From Salarchaeum japonicum_A (GTDB taxonomy: Archaea > Halobacteriota > Halobacteria > Halobacteriales > Halobacteriaceae): DNA of 64,000 nt. Of the stretch, positions 47,807 to 55,748 are shown in pieces; positions within the stretch are counted from its first letter, which is position 1; each line of letters opens with the position of its first letter. The notes under the pieces are model-generated. The model saw nothing but the letters and a program-made list of their open reading frames with translations, did not search any database and was not told the origin of the DNA. The position numbers and the translations under genes are program-made. The stretch spans positions 868,001 through 932,000 of the forward strand of contig NZ_JBNAMV010000004.1 in NCBI RefSeq assembly GCF_049705945.1, in the 5' to 3' direction.

Positions 47807-49159
47807 ATGAGCGACGACTACCTGCATCTGAACCTCTTCACGATGAACTCCGTGGAGCACGTGACGGTCGGGTCGTGGCGATATCCCGGCGACCAATCGC
47901 ACCGCTACACGGACCGCGAGTACTGGACGGAGGTCGCGCGAACCGCCGAACGCGGCGGGTTCGACGCCGTGTTCTTCGCGGACGTGCGCGGCGTCTACGA
48001 CGTGTACGACGACTCCGTCGACCCCGCGGTCGAGAAGGCGGTGCAGACGCCGTCGAACGACCCCGCGTACGTCGTGCCCGCGATGGCCGAGGTGACGGAC
48101 GACCTCGGGTTCGCGGTGACGAAGTCCACGTCGTACAACCATCCCTACCAGCTCGCTCGGGAGTTGTCGACGCTGGACCACGTGACGGACGGCCGCATCG
48201 CGTTCAACATCGTCACCTCGTACCTAGAGAGCGCGGCGGCGAACCTCGGTCTCGATGGCCGAATCGAGCACGACGAGCGCTACGACCGAGCGGCCGAGTT
48301 CATGGAGGTCTGTTATCGGCTCTGGGAGGACTCCTGGGAGGACGACGCGGTCGTCCGGGACCGCGACTCGGGCGTCTTCACGGACCCGGAGAAGGTTCAC
48401 GAGGTCGACTTCGACGGCGAGTACTTCCAAGTGCCGGGGCCGCACGGCTGCGAGCCGAGCCCGCAGCGCACGCCAGTCCTCTACCAGGCGGGGTCGTCCG
48501 ACAGGGGCCGGGAGTTCGCGGCCCGGAACGCCGAGGCGGTGTTCGTCAGCCAGCCGAACGAGCAGGCGGTCGTGGACTACATGGAGGACGTGCGCGAGCG
48601 CGCGTCTTCATACGGCCGCGACCCGGACACGCTCGAGTTCTTCCCGGGTATCGTTCCCGTCGTCGGTGAGACCGAAGAGCTCGCTGAGGCGAAGTACGAG
48701 AGCTACGTCGACGCCATCGACGTTGAGGGCGTGCTCACGTTGCTCTCCGGGTTCGTGGACATGGACCTCTCCGAACTCGACCCCGACCAGAAGCTCGAAC
48801 ACATCGAGACGGAGGCGATTCAGGGTGTCGTGAACGCGTTCACGACGAACGACGACCGCGAGTGGACGGTTCGGGAGGTCGCGGAGTTCGCGGGCCTCGG
48901 CACCACATCGCCCGTCGTCGTCGGGACGCCCGAGCAGGTCGCGGACGAGTTCGAGCGCTGGCACGACGAGGTCGGCGTGAACGGCTTCAACGTGAAGGAG
49001 GTCGTGCGGCCGGACACGCTCCAGGACTTCGTGGACCTCGTGGTTCCCGAACTCCGCGAGCGCGACCTCCTCCCCGAGGAGTCGTCGTCGGGGACGCTGC
49101 GGGAGCGGACGTTCGGCCGCAGCCGTCTCCACGAGAGTCATCCGGCGCGACAGGAGTAA
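47807..49159 (+). CDS. LLM-class flavin-dependent monooxygenase (NtaA/SnaA/SoxA type)
   Basis: 450 aa. Starts LHLNLFTMNSVEHVTVGSWR, then ADVRGVYDVYD and FNIVTSYLESAAANLGL, PVLYQAGSSDRGREFAARNAEAVF: the NtaA/SoxA subfamily of bacterial luciferase-like enzymes. These use reduced flavin and O2 to attack sulfonates, sulfides or chelators, with a separate flavin reductase, not seen nearby. The substrate is open. The ATG at 47807 begins the conserved domain. Confidence 0.88.
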   Translation: MSDDYLHLNLFTMNSVEHVTVGSWRYPGDQSHRYTDREYWTEVARTAERGGFDAVFFADVRGVYDVYDDSVDPAVEKAVQTPSNDPAYVVPAMAEVTDDLGFAVTKSTSYNHPYQLARELSTLDHVTDGRIAFNIVTSYLESAAANLGLDGRIEHDERYDRAAEFMEVCYRLWEDSWEDDAVVRDRDSGVFTDPEKVHEVDFDGEYFQVPGPHGCEPSPQRTPVLYQAGSSDRGREFAARNAEAVFVSQPNEQAVVDYMEDVRERASSYGRDPDTLEFFPGIVPVVGETEELAEAKYESYVDAIDVEGVLTLLSGFVDMDLSELDPDQKLEHIETEAIQGVVNAFTTNDDREWTVREVAEFAGLGTTSPVVVGTPEQVADEFERWHDEVGVNGFNVKEVVRPDTLQDFVDLVVPELRERDLLPEESSSGTLRERTFGRSRLHESHPARQE

Positions 49160-49195
49160 CGTTCATTCGGGCGGGCGCTCATTCTCCGACAACTG

Positions 49196-50773
49196 ATGGA
49201 GCCGACGAGCACCGACGAGGAGCACATTCACGTCGGGGAGACGGCGGACGGCGCGCCCGTGGAGTTGCCGACCGTCGACATCCTCACGGGACGCGCGTTC
49301 CTCACGGGGAAGTCCGGGAGCGGGAAGTCGAACACGGCGAGCGTCGTCATCGAGGAACTGCTCGACGCGGGCTTTCCCGTCCTCATCGTGGACTGTGAGG
49401 GCGAGTATTACGGATTGAAGGAGGAGTTCGAGTTACTGCACGCGGGCGCAGACGAGGAGTGCGACATCCAAGTCGGCCCGGAGCACGCGGAGAAGCTCGC
49501 GAGCCTCGCGCTCGAACAGAACGTTCCCGTCATCCTCGACGTATCGGGGTTCCTGGACGAGGACGCGTCCGACGAGCTGGTTCGGGAGACGGCGCGTCAG
49601 CTGTTCGTGAAGGAGAAGAAGCTGAAGAAGCCGTTCCTGCTCGTCGTGGAGGAAGTCCACGAGTACATCCCGGAGGGCGCGGGGATGGGCGAAACGGGGC
49701 GGATGCTCATCAAGGTCGGGAAGCGCGGGCGCAAGCACGGACTGGGCGTGATGGGTATCAGTCAGCGCCCGGCGGACGTGAAGAAGGACTTCATCACGCA
49801 GGCGAACTGGCTGGTCTGGCACCGGCTCACGTGGGAGAACGACACGAAGGTCGTCGGGCGTATCGTCGGCTCGGAGTACGGCGAACAGGTGTCCGAGTTG
49901 GATGCGGGGGAAGCGTTCGTGCAGGCGGACTGGACGGACGACGCGGTGTCCCGCATCCAGTTCAAGCGCAAGCGGACGTTCGACGCCGGCGCGACCCCGG
50001 GATTGGACGACTTCGAACGCCCGGAGTTGAAGTCCGTGAGCGAGGGGTTGATGGACGACCTGGCGTCGATTTCGGAGCGCGAGGAGCGCGAGGCGGACCG
50101 CATCGCGGAGTTGGAGGAGGAACTCGCGGCGAAGCGCGAGCGCATCAACGAACTGGAGGAGGAACTGCGGTCGGCGCGGAACGTCTCGATGGCGGCGCGC
50201 CAGATGGCGAACGTGCTCACGGCGGAGGGCGTGCAGACGACGCTTCCCACCGATTCGGACGAGGACGTGGAGGCGCTGCGCACGAAGGTCGAACGGTTGG
50301 AAGACGCGCTCGACGAGGAGAAACCGGAGTCGTACGACATCGAAGAGATTCAGGAGAAGTTCCGGGAGCGCGGCGAGGAACTCACCGACGGGACACCGGA
50401 CACGGAGTCCGGTGAGGACACGGATACGGCAGAAGACAGTCAGTCGGAGCGCGTGGACGCGTTGTTGGAGTCGCCGTCCGTGCGGGTTCGGGTGGAGGCG
50501 GCGATTCGGGAGTCGCAGTGTAACGAGGAGCGTGCGCGGCGGTTGCTGGACGAACTCGACGGGCGACGGACCGCGCACGACCTCTGCGAGGCGGCGTCGC
50601 TCCCCATCGGGGACGCGCAGAGCCTGCTCGACGCGCTGCGGAGTCGACGGCTGGTGACGCGGAACGGGGACCGCGAGTACGCGTTCGACGGCGAGGAACT
50701 GCGGCGGCTGGCGCGCGGCGACGACCCGCGGGGTGCGGTGTCCGAGCTGAGCGACCAGTGGCGCTTCGAGTGA
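49196..50773 (+). CDS. HerA/DUF87-type ATPase with coiled coil and C-terminal winged helix
   Basis: 525 aa. ATPase: Walker A LTGKSGSGKSNTASVV (about 36-51), Walker B LLVVEEVHEYIPEG, and GISQRPADVKKDFITQAN with the arginine finger region. Residues about 285-360 are a Glu/Arg heptad coiled coil (REEREADRIAELEEELAAK). The last about 85 residues (NEERARRLLDEL, TAHDLCEAASLPIGDAQSLLDAL, SRRLVTRNGDREY) read as a winged helix. HerA ATPases translocate DNA, usually with NurA for end resection; no NurA or Mre11/Rad50 genes are here. It starts 36 bases after the LLM gene. Confidence 0.83.
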   Translation: MEPTSTDEEHIHVGETADGAPVELPTVDILTGRAFLTGKSGSGKSNTASVVIEELLDAGFPVLIVDCEGEYYGLKEEFELLHAGADEECDIQVGPEHAEKLASLALEQNVPVILDVSGFLDEDASDELVRETARQLFVKEKKLKKPFLLVVEEVHEYIPEGAGMGETGRMLIKVGKRGRKHGLGVMGISQRPADVKKDFITQANWLVWHRLTWENDTKVVGRIVGSEYGEQVSELDAGEAFVQADWTDDAVSRIQFKRKRTFDAGATPGLDDFERPELKSVSEGLMDDLASISEREEREADRIAELEEELAAKRERINELEEELRSARNVSMAARQMANVLTAEGVQTTLPTDSDEDVEALRTKVERLEDALDEEKPESYDIEEIQEKFRERGEELTDGTPDTESGEDTDTAEDSQSERVDALLESPSVRVRVEAAIRESQCNEERARRLLDELDGRRTAHDLCEAASLPIGDAQSLLDALRSRRLVTRNGDREYAFDGEELRRLARGDDPRGAVSELSDQWRFE

Positions 50774-50858
50774 CTATCGGTTCGGGTGAGTAAAGCGGTC
50801 GCTACGCGGTGTGAATACGTGGAAAATCTGTTTTGCTACCGTTACCGTGGGTTACGCC

Positions 50859-51056
50859 TTATTCGAGGCGCTTGAGGTTCTTCGCGCGAGGACCCTTCGG
50901 GGCGTCCTCGATCTCGAACTCGACCTCCTGCCCTTCTTCGAGGTCCGGGCCGCCAACGTCCTCCATGTGGAAGAAAACGTCCTCGTCCGCATCCTCAGTC
51001 TCGATGAAACCGTAACCGCCAGTGTCGTTGAAGAAATCAACCGTACCAGTTGCCAT
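50859..51056 (-). CDS. cspA: Cold-shock domain protein
   Basis: 65 aa. MATGTVDFFNDTGGYGFIE (RNP1 GYGFI), DADEDVFFHMEDV (RNP2 VFFH), ending PKGPRAKNLKRL. Single OB-fold nucleic-acid binder, more acidic than bacterial CspA as expected of a halophile. The ATG at 51056 fits the family start, and a TATA-like box is about 30 bases upstream; a longer in-frame start seven residues or more upstream is unlikely. Confidence 0.95.
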   Translation of the reverse strand: MATGTVDFFNDTGGYGFIETEDADEDVFFHMEDVGGPDLEEGQEVEFEIEDAPKGPRAKNLKRLE

Positions 51057-51081
51057 TACAGTTCGATACACTGGCTCCTCA

Positions 51082-51091
51082 CTCATAACCC
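51082..51091 (-). promoter_or_regulatory. TATA-like box for cspA
   Basis: GGGTTATGAG on the minus strand about 30 bases before the ATG at 51056. Confidence 0.45.
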
Positions 51092-51117
51092 TTGCGCGAT
51101 AGGTAGTGTCAACTGAG

Positions 51118-52566
51118 TTAGTCGTCTGCGGGGGTGCCGGGGCGGAATTCGCGGCTGCGTTCCTTCCAGATGCCGGTAGAGAACCACCAGTAGTTGATGG
51201 CAGCGGGGACGAACGTTTCCGCGACGAGCGAGAGGTAGAGGCCGACGAGGCCGAGGTCGGTGTACGCGCCGAGCGCGGCGAGCGGGAGCGCGAACCCGAA
51301 CATGCCCACGAGTTGGCTGTAGAAGGGGACGCGAGTGTCGCCGGCGGCGTCGAGCGGGCCGGCGGCCGCGCCCTTCACTGCCTGCGCGAGTACCGCGATA
51401 CAGCAGACGTAGACGAACGCGGTGGTAGTGGGGATGACGCCGGGTGCTGCGTCGGGGCTGACGAACAGGACCGCGATGGGGTGGGCGAAGGCGGCGACGA
51501 TGGCAGATGCGACGAGGTAGGTGCCGATGGAGAACAACACGACGTCCTTCGCGACGGCTTCCGCGCCGGCCTCGTCACCACGGCCGAGGTTCTGGCCGAC
51601 GAGGCTGCTGGACGCGAGGCCGAACCCCCAGCCGGGCGTGTTCATGAGGGCGTAGATGCGTCGAGCGACGGTGTAGGCGGCGAGGACGGTGGTGCCGAAG
51701 CTGGCGACGATGGCGAGCATCGGGATGCGGGCGACGGTCCAGACGCCGTTCCGGCCGACAACGGGCGTGCCGATGCGGACGATGTCGGTGATCGTTTCGC
51801 GGTCGAAGTAGCGGTCGCGGAGGGAGACGGCGGCGGGGAGCGGGTTGCAGAAGGGGAGGCGGCCGCGGGCGAGGCCGACGGCGAACGCGGTGGTGCCGAG
51901 GACGTTCGCGAGCACGGTGCCGAGCGCGGCGCCGGTGACGCCCATGCCGAGGCCGAAGATGAAGAGGGCGTTCAGGGCGATGTTGGAGACCGCGCCGCCG
52001 CCGCGCACGATCATCGGCGTGTAGGCGTCGTCCGCGCCGATGTAGATGCGGCTACCGACGAGGTTGAGGCCGGCGAACGGCACGCCGAACGCGAGGATGC
52101 GGAGGTAGTCCGCGCCGTACGTGACGGTGGTCTGGTCGCCCGAGAGGAGGCCGAGGAGGTCGGTCGGGAAGAAGAACAGGACGGCAGCGAGCGGGAGGGT
52201 GAGCGCGAGGACGACGAGCACGCTGGAGCGGATGGCTTGCCCGAACTGGTCGTAGTCCTCGGCGCCGTGGCCTTGGGAGACGAGCGCGATGGTGCCGGCG
52301 GCCATCCCGCCGCCGATGGAGAACGCGAGCCCCCAGAACGGGGAGGCGAGACCGACGCCGCCGATGGCGGCTTCGCCGAGGACGACGCCGACCATCGCCA
52401 CGTCGGCGGCGTTCTTCGACATTCGCGCGAGTCCCGTGACGATGCGGGGCCACGAGAGGTCGGTCGTCGAGCGCACGTGCTGGCGGTCGACGAGACCGGC
52501 CCGGGAGAGGAGGAGGCCGACCCCGAGGATGACCAGCCGAACGGGGTTCGGAAAACGCACTACCAC
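51118..52566 (-). CDS. MATE-family efflux transporter
   Basis: 482 aa from GTG, about twelve membrane helices. Family features: NAADVAMVGVVLGEAAIGGVGLA in TM1-2 (split), GTIALVSQGHGA, and the mirrored half with AYTVARRIYALMNTPGWGFG and SSLVGQNLGRGDEAGAE. Exports drugs or cationic organics by Na+ or H+ antiport. A GTG two codons downstream (52560) is 28 bases from a TATA-like TATTGTTTC and may be the true start. Confidence 0.88.
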   Translation of the reverse strand: MVVRFPNPVRLVILGVGLLLSRAGLVDRQHVRSTTDLSWPRIVTGLARMSKNAADVAMVGVVLGEAAIGGVGLASPFWGLAFSIGGGMAAGTIALVSQGHGAEDYDQFGQAIRSSVLVVLALTLPLAAVLFFFPTDLLGLLSGDQTTVTYGADYLRILAFGVPFAGLNLVGSRIYIGADDAYTPMIVRGGGAVSNIALNALFIFGLGMGVTGAALGTVLANVLGTTAFAVGLARGRLPFCNPLPAAVSLRDRYFDRETITDIVRIGTPVVGRNGVWTVARIPMLAIVASFGTTVLAAYTVARRIYALMNTPGWGFGLASSSLVGQNLGRGDEAGAEAVAKDVVLFSIGTYLVASAIVAAFAHPIAVLFVSPDAAPGVIPTTTAFVYVCCIAVLAQAVKGAAAGPLDAAGDTRVPFYSQLVGMFGFALPLAALGAYTDLGLVGLYLSLVAETFVPAAINYWWFSTGIWKERSREFRPGTPADD

Positions 52567-52613
52567 ACACTATTTCGGTTCGAAACAATAGGGGTTTCCA
52601 TCCCGGCTCGGCG

Positions 52614-53402
52614 TTAGCGCCCGGAGAACTCGGGCTCCCGGCCCTCCAGCTGCGCTTCGAAGCCCTCGCGGCGGTCGTCGGTTCCGTACACTTCCATCGC
52701 GAGCGCGTGCTCGTAGTCGAGGCCCTCGTCGAGCGGCACGTCGAACGTGTGGGAGAACGCCCGGAGCGCGTTCTCGACGCCGCGCGGCGCTTTCTCCGTG
52801 AGGTCGTCCGCGAGTTCGCGCGCCCGGTCGTCCACCTTGTCGCCAGGCACGACCTCCGTGACGAGGTTGATGCGGTCGGCCTCCGCGGGGTCGACGAACT
52901 CGCCCGTCAACACCAGTTCCTTCGCCTTCGCGAGGCCGACGAGGCGCGGGAGGCGCTGCGTCGACCCCTGGTGGGGAAAGATGCCGAGGTCGACCTCGAT
53001 GACGCCGTACTTCGCGTCAGCGCCGAGCACGCGGAAATCGCAGGGGAGCGTGAGTTCGAACCCGCCCGCGATGCCCGCGCCCTGCACCGCCGCGACGGTC
53101 GGCGTCGTCATCGCGTCGATAGTGTCGAGGAGCTCCCGGAAGTCCCGGTGGAGGGCGTCGTGTTCGCGCACGTCGTTACCGGCCATCATCTCCAGGTCGA
53201 ACCCCGCGCAGAACACGTGGCCCTCGCCGCGGAGCGTCGCCGCGCGAACGTCGTCGTCGGCTTCGACGGCGCGCACCGCCTCGGTGAGGTCGCGCACGGC
53301 CGCCCCCGTGAGCGAGTTTCGTTTCTCCGGGCGCGTGATGACGACATCCGCTCGCGTTCCTTCGACCTCGATGCTCACGTGCTCGCTCTCGATAGACGGC
53401 AT
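52614..53402 (-). CDS. Enoyl-CoA hydratase/isomerase family protein
   Basis: 262 aa. Crotonase fold: RPEKRNSLTGAAVRDL, AGFDLEMMAGND in the oxyanion region, VAAVQGAGIAGGFELTLPCD and the late GLAKAKELVLTGEFVDPAEA. The two hydratase Glu residues: one is at GGFELTL, the second position is EVDLGIFPHQG. Hydration or isomerisation of acyl-CoA is expected; no beta-oxidation partner lies near. ATG at 53402 gives the normal length. Confidence 0.88.
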   Translation of the reverse strand: MPSIESEHVSIEVEGTRADVVITRPEKRNSLTGAAVRDLTEAVRAVEADDDVRAATLRGEGHVFCAGFDLEMMAGNDVREHDALHRDFRELLDTIDAMTTPTVAAVQGAGIAGGFELTLPCDFRVLGADAKYGVIEVDLGIFPHQGSTQRLPRLVGLAKAKELVLTGEFVDPAEADRINLVTEVVPGDKVDDRARELADDLTEKAPRGVENALRAFSHTFDVPLDEGLDYEHALAMEVYGTDDRREGFEAQLEGREPEFSGR

Positions 53403-53477
53403 ACCGTGGCGTGCACGACAGCCCGTGATAAAGGTACCCACGGCAAACGCTTTGGGCGCGCCCGCCCGACTTCAAGT

Positions 53478-54176
53478 ATGCGACGCGTCGACTACGGCGA
53501 CGGCGACGACCGCCTCGTCCTCGTCCTCGGCTGGGGGAACCGACCCGAACACGACGGCGTCCAGTGGCTCATCGACCACCTCACCGACGCCGGATACCGC
53601 GTGAGCGCGTTCGAACTCCCGCGCACCATCACCGACTTCGAGCGCGAGTACCTCGCGCCCGTCCAGTCGTTCGTGGACGACCTCGACGAGTACCGCCTCC
53701 TCAGCCACAGCACGGGCGGCCTCGTCGCGCGCCACCTCGACGCCGACGACGCCCGCCGGACGCGCACCTACCTCAGCCCCTGGTTGGGGTTTCACGGCGA
53801 CCTCCAGAACCCGCTCGTCTCCCTCCTCCGCAAACTCCCCGTCTCCACGCCCGTCCTCCCGGCGAGCGCGACACGGGACGAACTCGGCAGCCTCGCGAGC
53901 GACGCCTGGGTCGCCGACTCACCCGACTACGCCGCCCCGACCTTCCTCCGCGAAGCCAAGCACGCACAGGAGTCTCTCCCGCCGTTCGACACCCGGGACG
54001 CCGTCTTCTACAACCCCGACGACCCCATCGTCAGCGGCGCCACCATCGAATCCCAGGTCCCCGAAGCCAACCGCGTCGCGTTCACCGACGGCCACGAACT
54101 CTTCAATTCGAGCACGCGAGACGACCACATCGAGACCGTGCTCGCCACCGTCCGCGACGGCGCGAGCGCGCTCTAG
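53478..54176 (+). CDS. Alpha/beta hydrolase
   Basis: 232 aa. Nucleophile elbow LLSHSTGGLVARHL (GxSxG-like SHSTGG, Ser about residue 78), acid near YNPDDPIVSG and His in DGHELFNSST. Cap region is short. Probably an esterase or lipase-like enzyme in the cytoplasm; the substrate is unknown. Converges on the DoxX-like gene, both stops sharing the palindrome CTAG. Confidence 0.8.
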   Translation: MRRVDYGDGDDRLVLVLGWGNRPEHDGVQWLIDHLTDAGYRVSAFELPRTITDFEREYLAPVQSFVDDLDEYRLLSHSTGGLVARHLDADDARRTRTYLSPWLGFHGDLQNPLVSLLRKLPVSTPVLPASATRDELGSLASDAWVADSPDYAAPTFLREAKHAQESLPPFDTRDAVFYNPDDPIVSGATIESQVPEANRVAFTDGHELFNSSTRDDHIETVLATVRDGASAL

Positions 54177-54574
54177 GCGTCCACTCGCGCGCACCACCAC
54201 GCCCACAGCACCAACACGCCCTGCAACGGCAACCGCGCCCACGCGACCACGTCCACCACCCACGAGAACCGCTCGGGCACCGCATCCCGAAACACGTCAC
54301 TCCGCGCCATATGCACGTTCGCCGGGAACACCGCCACCAACAACGCAATCAACCCCCACGCCGACACCCGCCGCGTCCGCCGAACCAACACCCCGAGACC
54401 CAACACGACTTCCGCGACACCCGACACGTACACCAACAGCCGCGGCCGCGGCAACGACGGCGGAACCGCACGCTCGAACCCCCGCGGCCACAGGAAATGC
54501 GCCACACCCGCCACCACGTAGAACGCACTCATCACGAACACCGACAACCGCCGAAACCGCGCGAACGAACCCAT
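54173..54574 (-). CDS. DoxX-like four-helix membrane protein
   Basis: 133 aa, about four hydrophobic helices: LSVFVMSAFYVVAGVAHFLW, LLVYVSGVAEVVLGLGVLV, AWGLIALLVAVFPANVHMA and RLPLQGVLVLWAWWC. FYVVAGVAHF and GVAEVVLGLGVL are DoxX-like. Redox or membrane-stress roles are known in the family, none proven here. The ATG at 54574 is chosen over earlier in-frame starts that would add an Arg-rich non-homologous stretch. Confidence 0.75.
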   Translation of the reverse strand: MGSFARFRRLSVFVMSAFYVVAGVAHFLWPRGFERAVPPSLPRPRLLVYVSGVAEVVLGLGVLVRRTRRVSAWGLIALLVAVFPANVHMARSDVFRDAVPERFSWVVDVVAWARLPLQGVLVLWAWWCARVDA

Positions 54575-54689
54575 CAACAGAACCCTCGCGCCACGACGAA
54601 ACAAACGTTCCCCCACCAGAAAGATTTGAAGCGCGCGAGACCCTCGACGGCCGTCCCGCTGATTCAAATCGGCTCGGTGTCACGTTTCG

Positions 54690-54723
54690 ATTCCGACGGC
54701 TCGCTTCGCTCGCGTGTCGGAAT
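54690..54723 (-). terminator. Hairpin just past tRNA-Phe
   Basis: ATTCCGAC (54690-54697) pairs with GTCGGAAT (54716-54723), with GCTCGC/GCGAG-type self-complementary sequence inside the loop. It begins eight bases past the tRNA 3' end and may end its transcript. Confidence 0.4.
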
Positions 54724-54731
54724 CAGAGAAG

Positions 54732-54805
54732 TGCCGCCTCCCCGATTTGAACGGGGGACAGCTCGATCTTCAGTCGAGTGCTCTCCCAGTCTGAGCTAAG
54801 GCGGC
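54732..54805 (-). tRNA. tRNA-Phe (anticodon GAA)
   Basis: 74 bases on the minus strand. Acceptor GCCGCCT pairs with AGGCGGC, discriminator A; anticodon arm CTCGA-CTGAAGA-TCGAG gives GAA; T-arm CCCCGTTCAAATCGGGG. No CCA encoded, no intron. Confidence 0.95.
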
Positions 54806-54894
54806 GTGCACGCTATCGAATGAGGAGTGCGTGAAAAAGGGTTTCGGATTGCCGTCGGGCGGCGGTCTCGTTGCGGTCGAGACTGCACGAGAAG

Positions 54895-54918
54895 TGGACT
54901 CGGGCGGAGTCGAACCAC
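54895..54918 (-). repeat. tRNA 3'-end fragment 1
   Basis: On the minus strand GTGGTTCGACTCCGCCCG followed by AGTCCA: the T-arm and 3' acceptor of a tRNA without its 5' part. It shares its first 18 bases with the 3' part of tRNA-Val(TAC) at 55130-55202; the acceptor end differs. Confidence 0.65.
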
Positions 54919-55003
54919 GAGGACTTCGCTCTGCTCGTCCGCTGGGCCGCGAATCCGTCCTCCGCACGACTTCACGGCTCACCTTGGCTCGCCGCAGAAG
55001 TAG

Positions 55004-55026
55004 TGGGTCCGGGCGGAGTCGAACCA
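55004..55026 (-). repeat. tRNA-Val 3'-end fragment 2 (attachment-site-like)
   Basis: 23 bases identical to the 3' end of tRNA-Val(TAC) (55130-55152), that is, half of the T-arm plus the 3' acceptor strand, including the discriminator. Same orientation, about 100 bases past the tRNA 3' end. Such a direct repeat of a tRNA 3' end is what tRNA-targeting integrases leave behind. Confidence 0.8.
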
Positions 55027-55129
55027 ACGCGAGACGATCGCTCACTTCGTTCGCGCTGCGACTCGCTGGATTCGGACTCTGTCCTCCCCCCATTCTGTTT
55101 CTCCTCACTACGCTCGTCGAAACTGCTCA

Positions 55130-55202
55130 TGGGTCCGGGCGGAGTCGAACCACCGACCTCTTCCTTGTAAGGGAAGCGTCATAACCACTAGACCACGGAC
55201 CC
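55130..55202 (-). tRNA. tRNA-Val (anticodon TAC)
   Basis: 73 bases on the minus strand. Acceptor GGGTCCG/CGGACCC with discriminator A; anticodon arm CTTCC-CTTACAA-GGAAG gives TAC (GTA codons); T-arm GGTGGTTCGACTCCGCC. No CCA encoded. Two partial copies of its 3' end lie downstream. Confidence 0.95.
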
Positions 55203-55262
55203 GCACCGGAATTTGGCCGGTGAGCGGGGAAAACGTTTGCCTTTCGCCCGACTACCTGTGGT

Positions 55263-55712
55263 ATGGTGCGTCGTTCGACGGTGGTCGCGGTGGTGCTGGT
55301 CGCGGCGCTCGCGGCGGTCGGCGTGTGGTGGTTCGCGGACGACGGGGTCGACCGGGCCCGCGTGACTGTGGAGACGGCGAACGGCACCGCGGTTCTGGAG
55401 ATGGTAGTGGCGGACACGGCGCGGGAGCGCTACGAGGGCCTCAGTGGCACCACCGACCTGCCGGCGGACGGGATGGTCTTCCGGTACGCCTCGGTGGGGG
55501 CGCGGGCGTACGTGATGCGGGGGATGAACTACCCCATCGACATCGTGTTCGTCGCGGACGGCGAGGTGACGGCGGTCCATCACGCGGTCGTGGAGGACGC
55601 GCCGCTCACGCGGTATCGGGGGCGCGCGGACTGCGTGCTCGAACTTCCCTACAACTGGACCGTGGACCGCGGCGTCAGCGCCGGAACCGAGGTGGCATGT
55701 TTCGGTTCGTAG
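55263..55712 (+). CDS. DUF192 protein with N-terminal membrane anchor
   Basis: 149 aa. N-terminal hydrophobic helix (STVVAVVLVAALAAVGVWWFA, residues 5-25) then a DUF192 domain: LEMVVADTARERYEGLSG, DGMVFRYASVGARAYVMRGM and YPIDIVFVADGEV, ending CVLELP with VDRGVSAGTEVACF. The domain faces outside and its role is unknown. It lies directly upstream of the ABC exporter gene, 36 bases before its start. Confidence 0.85.
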   Translation: MVRRSTVVAVVLVAALAAVGVWWFADDGVDRARVTVETANGTAVLEMVVADTARERYEGLSGTTDLPADGMVFRYASVGARAYVMRGMNYPIDIVFVADGEVTAVHHAVVEDAPLTRYRGRADCVLELPYNWTVDRGVSAGTEVACFGS

Positions 55713-55727
55713 GAAACTCTTTTGTTA
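55712..55727 (+). promoter_or_regulatory. TATA-like box for the ABC transporter
   Basis: GGAAACTCTTTTGTTA, overlapping the DUF192 stop codon, centred about 27 bases before the ATG at 55749. Confidence 0.45.
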
Positions 55728-55748
55728 GGGTGTCACTTTCTACCAGTA

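Noticed and set aside
54831..55184. Small open frames through the tRNA fragment region.
   Set aside because: They read across tRNA sequences and their remnants and have no protein-like features.
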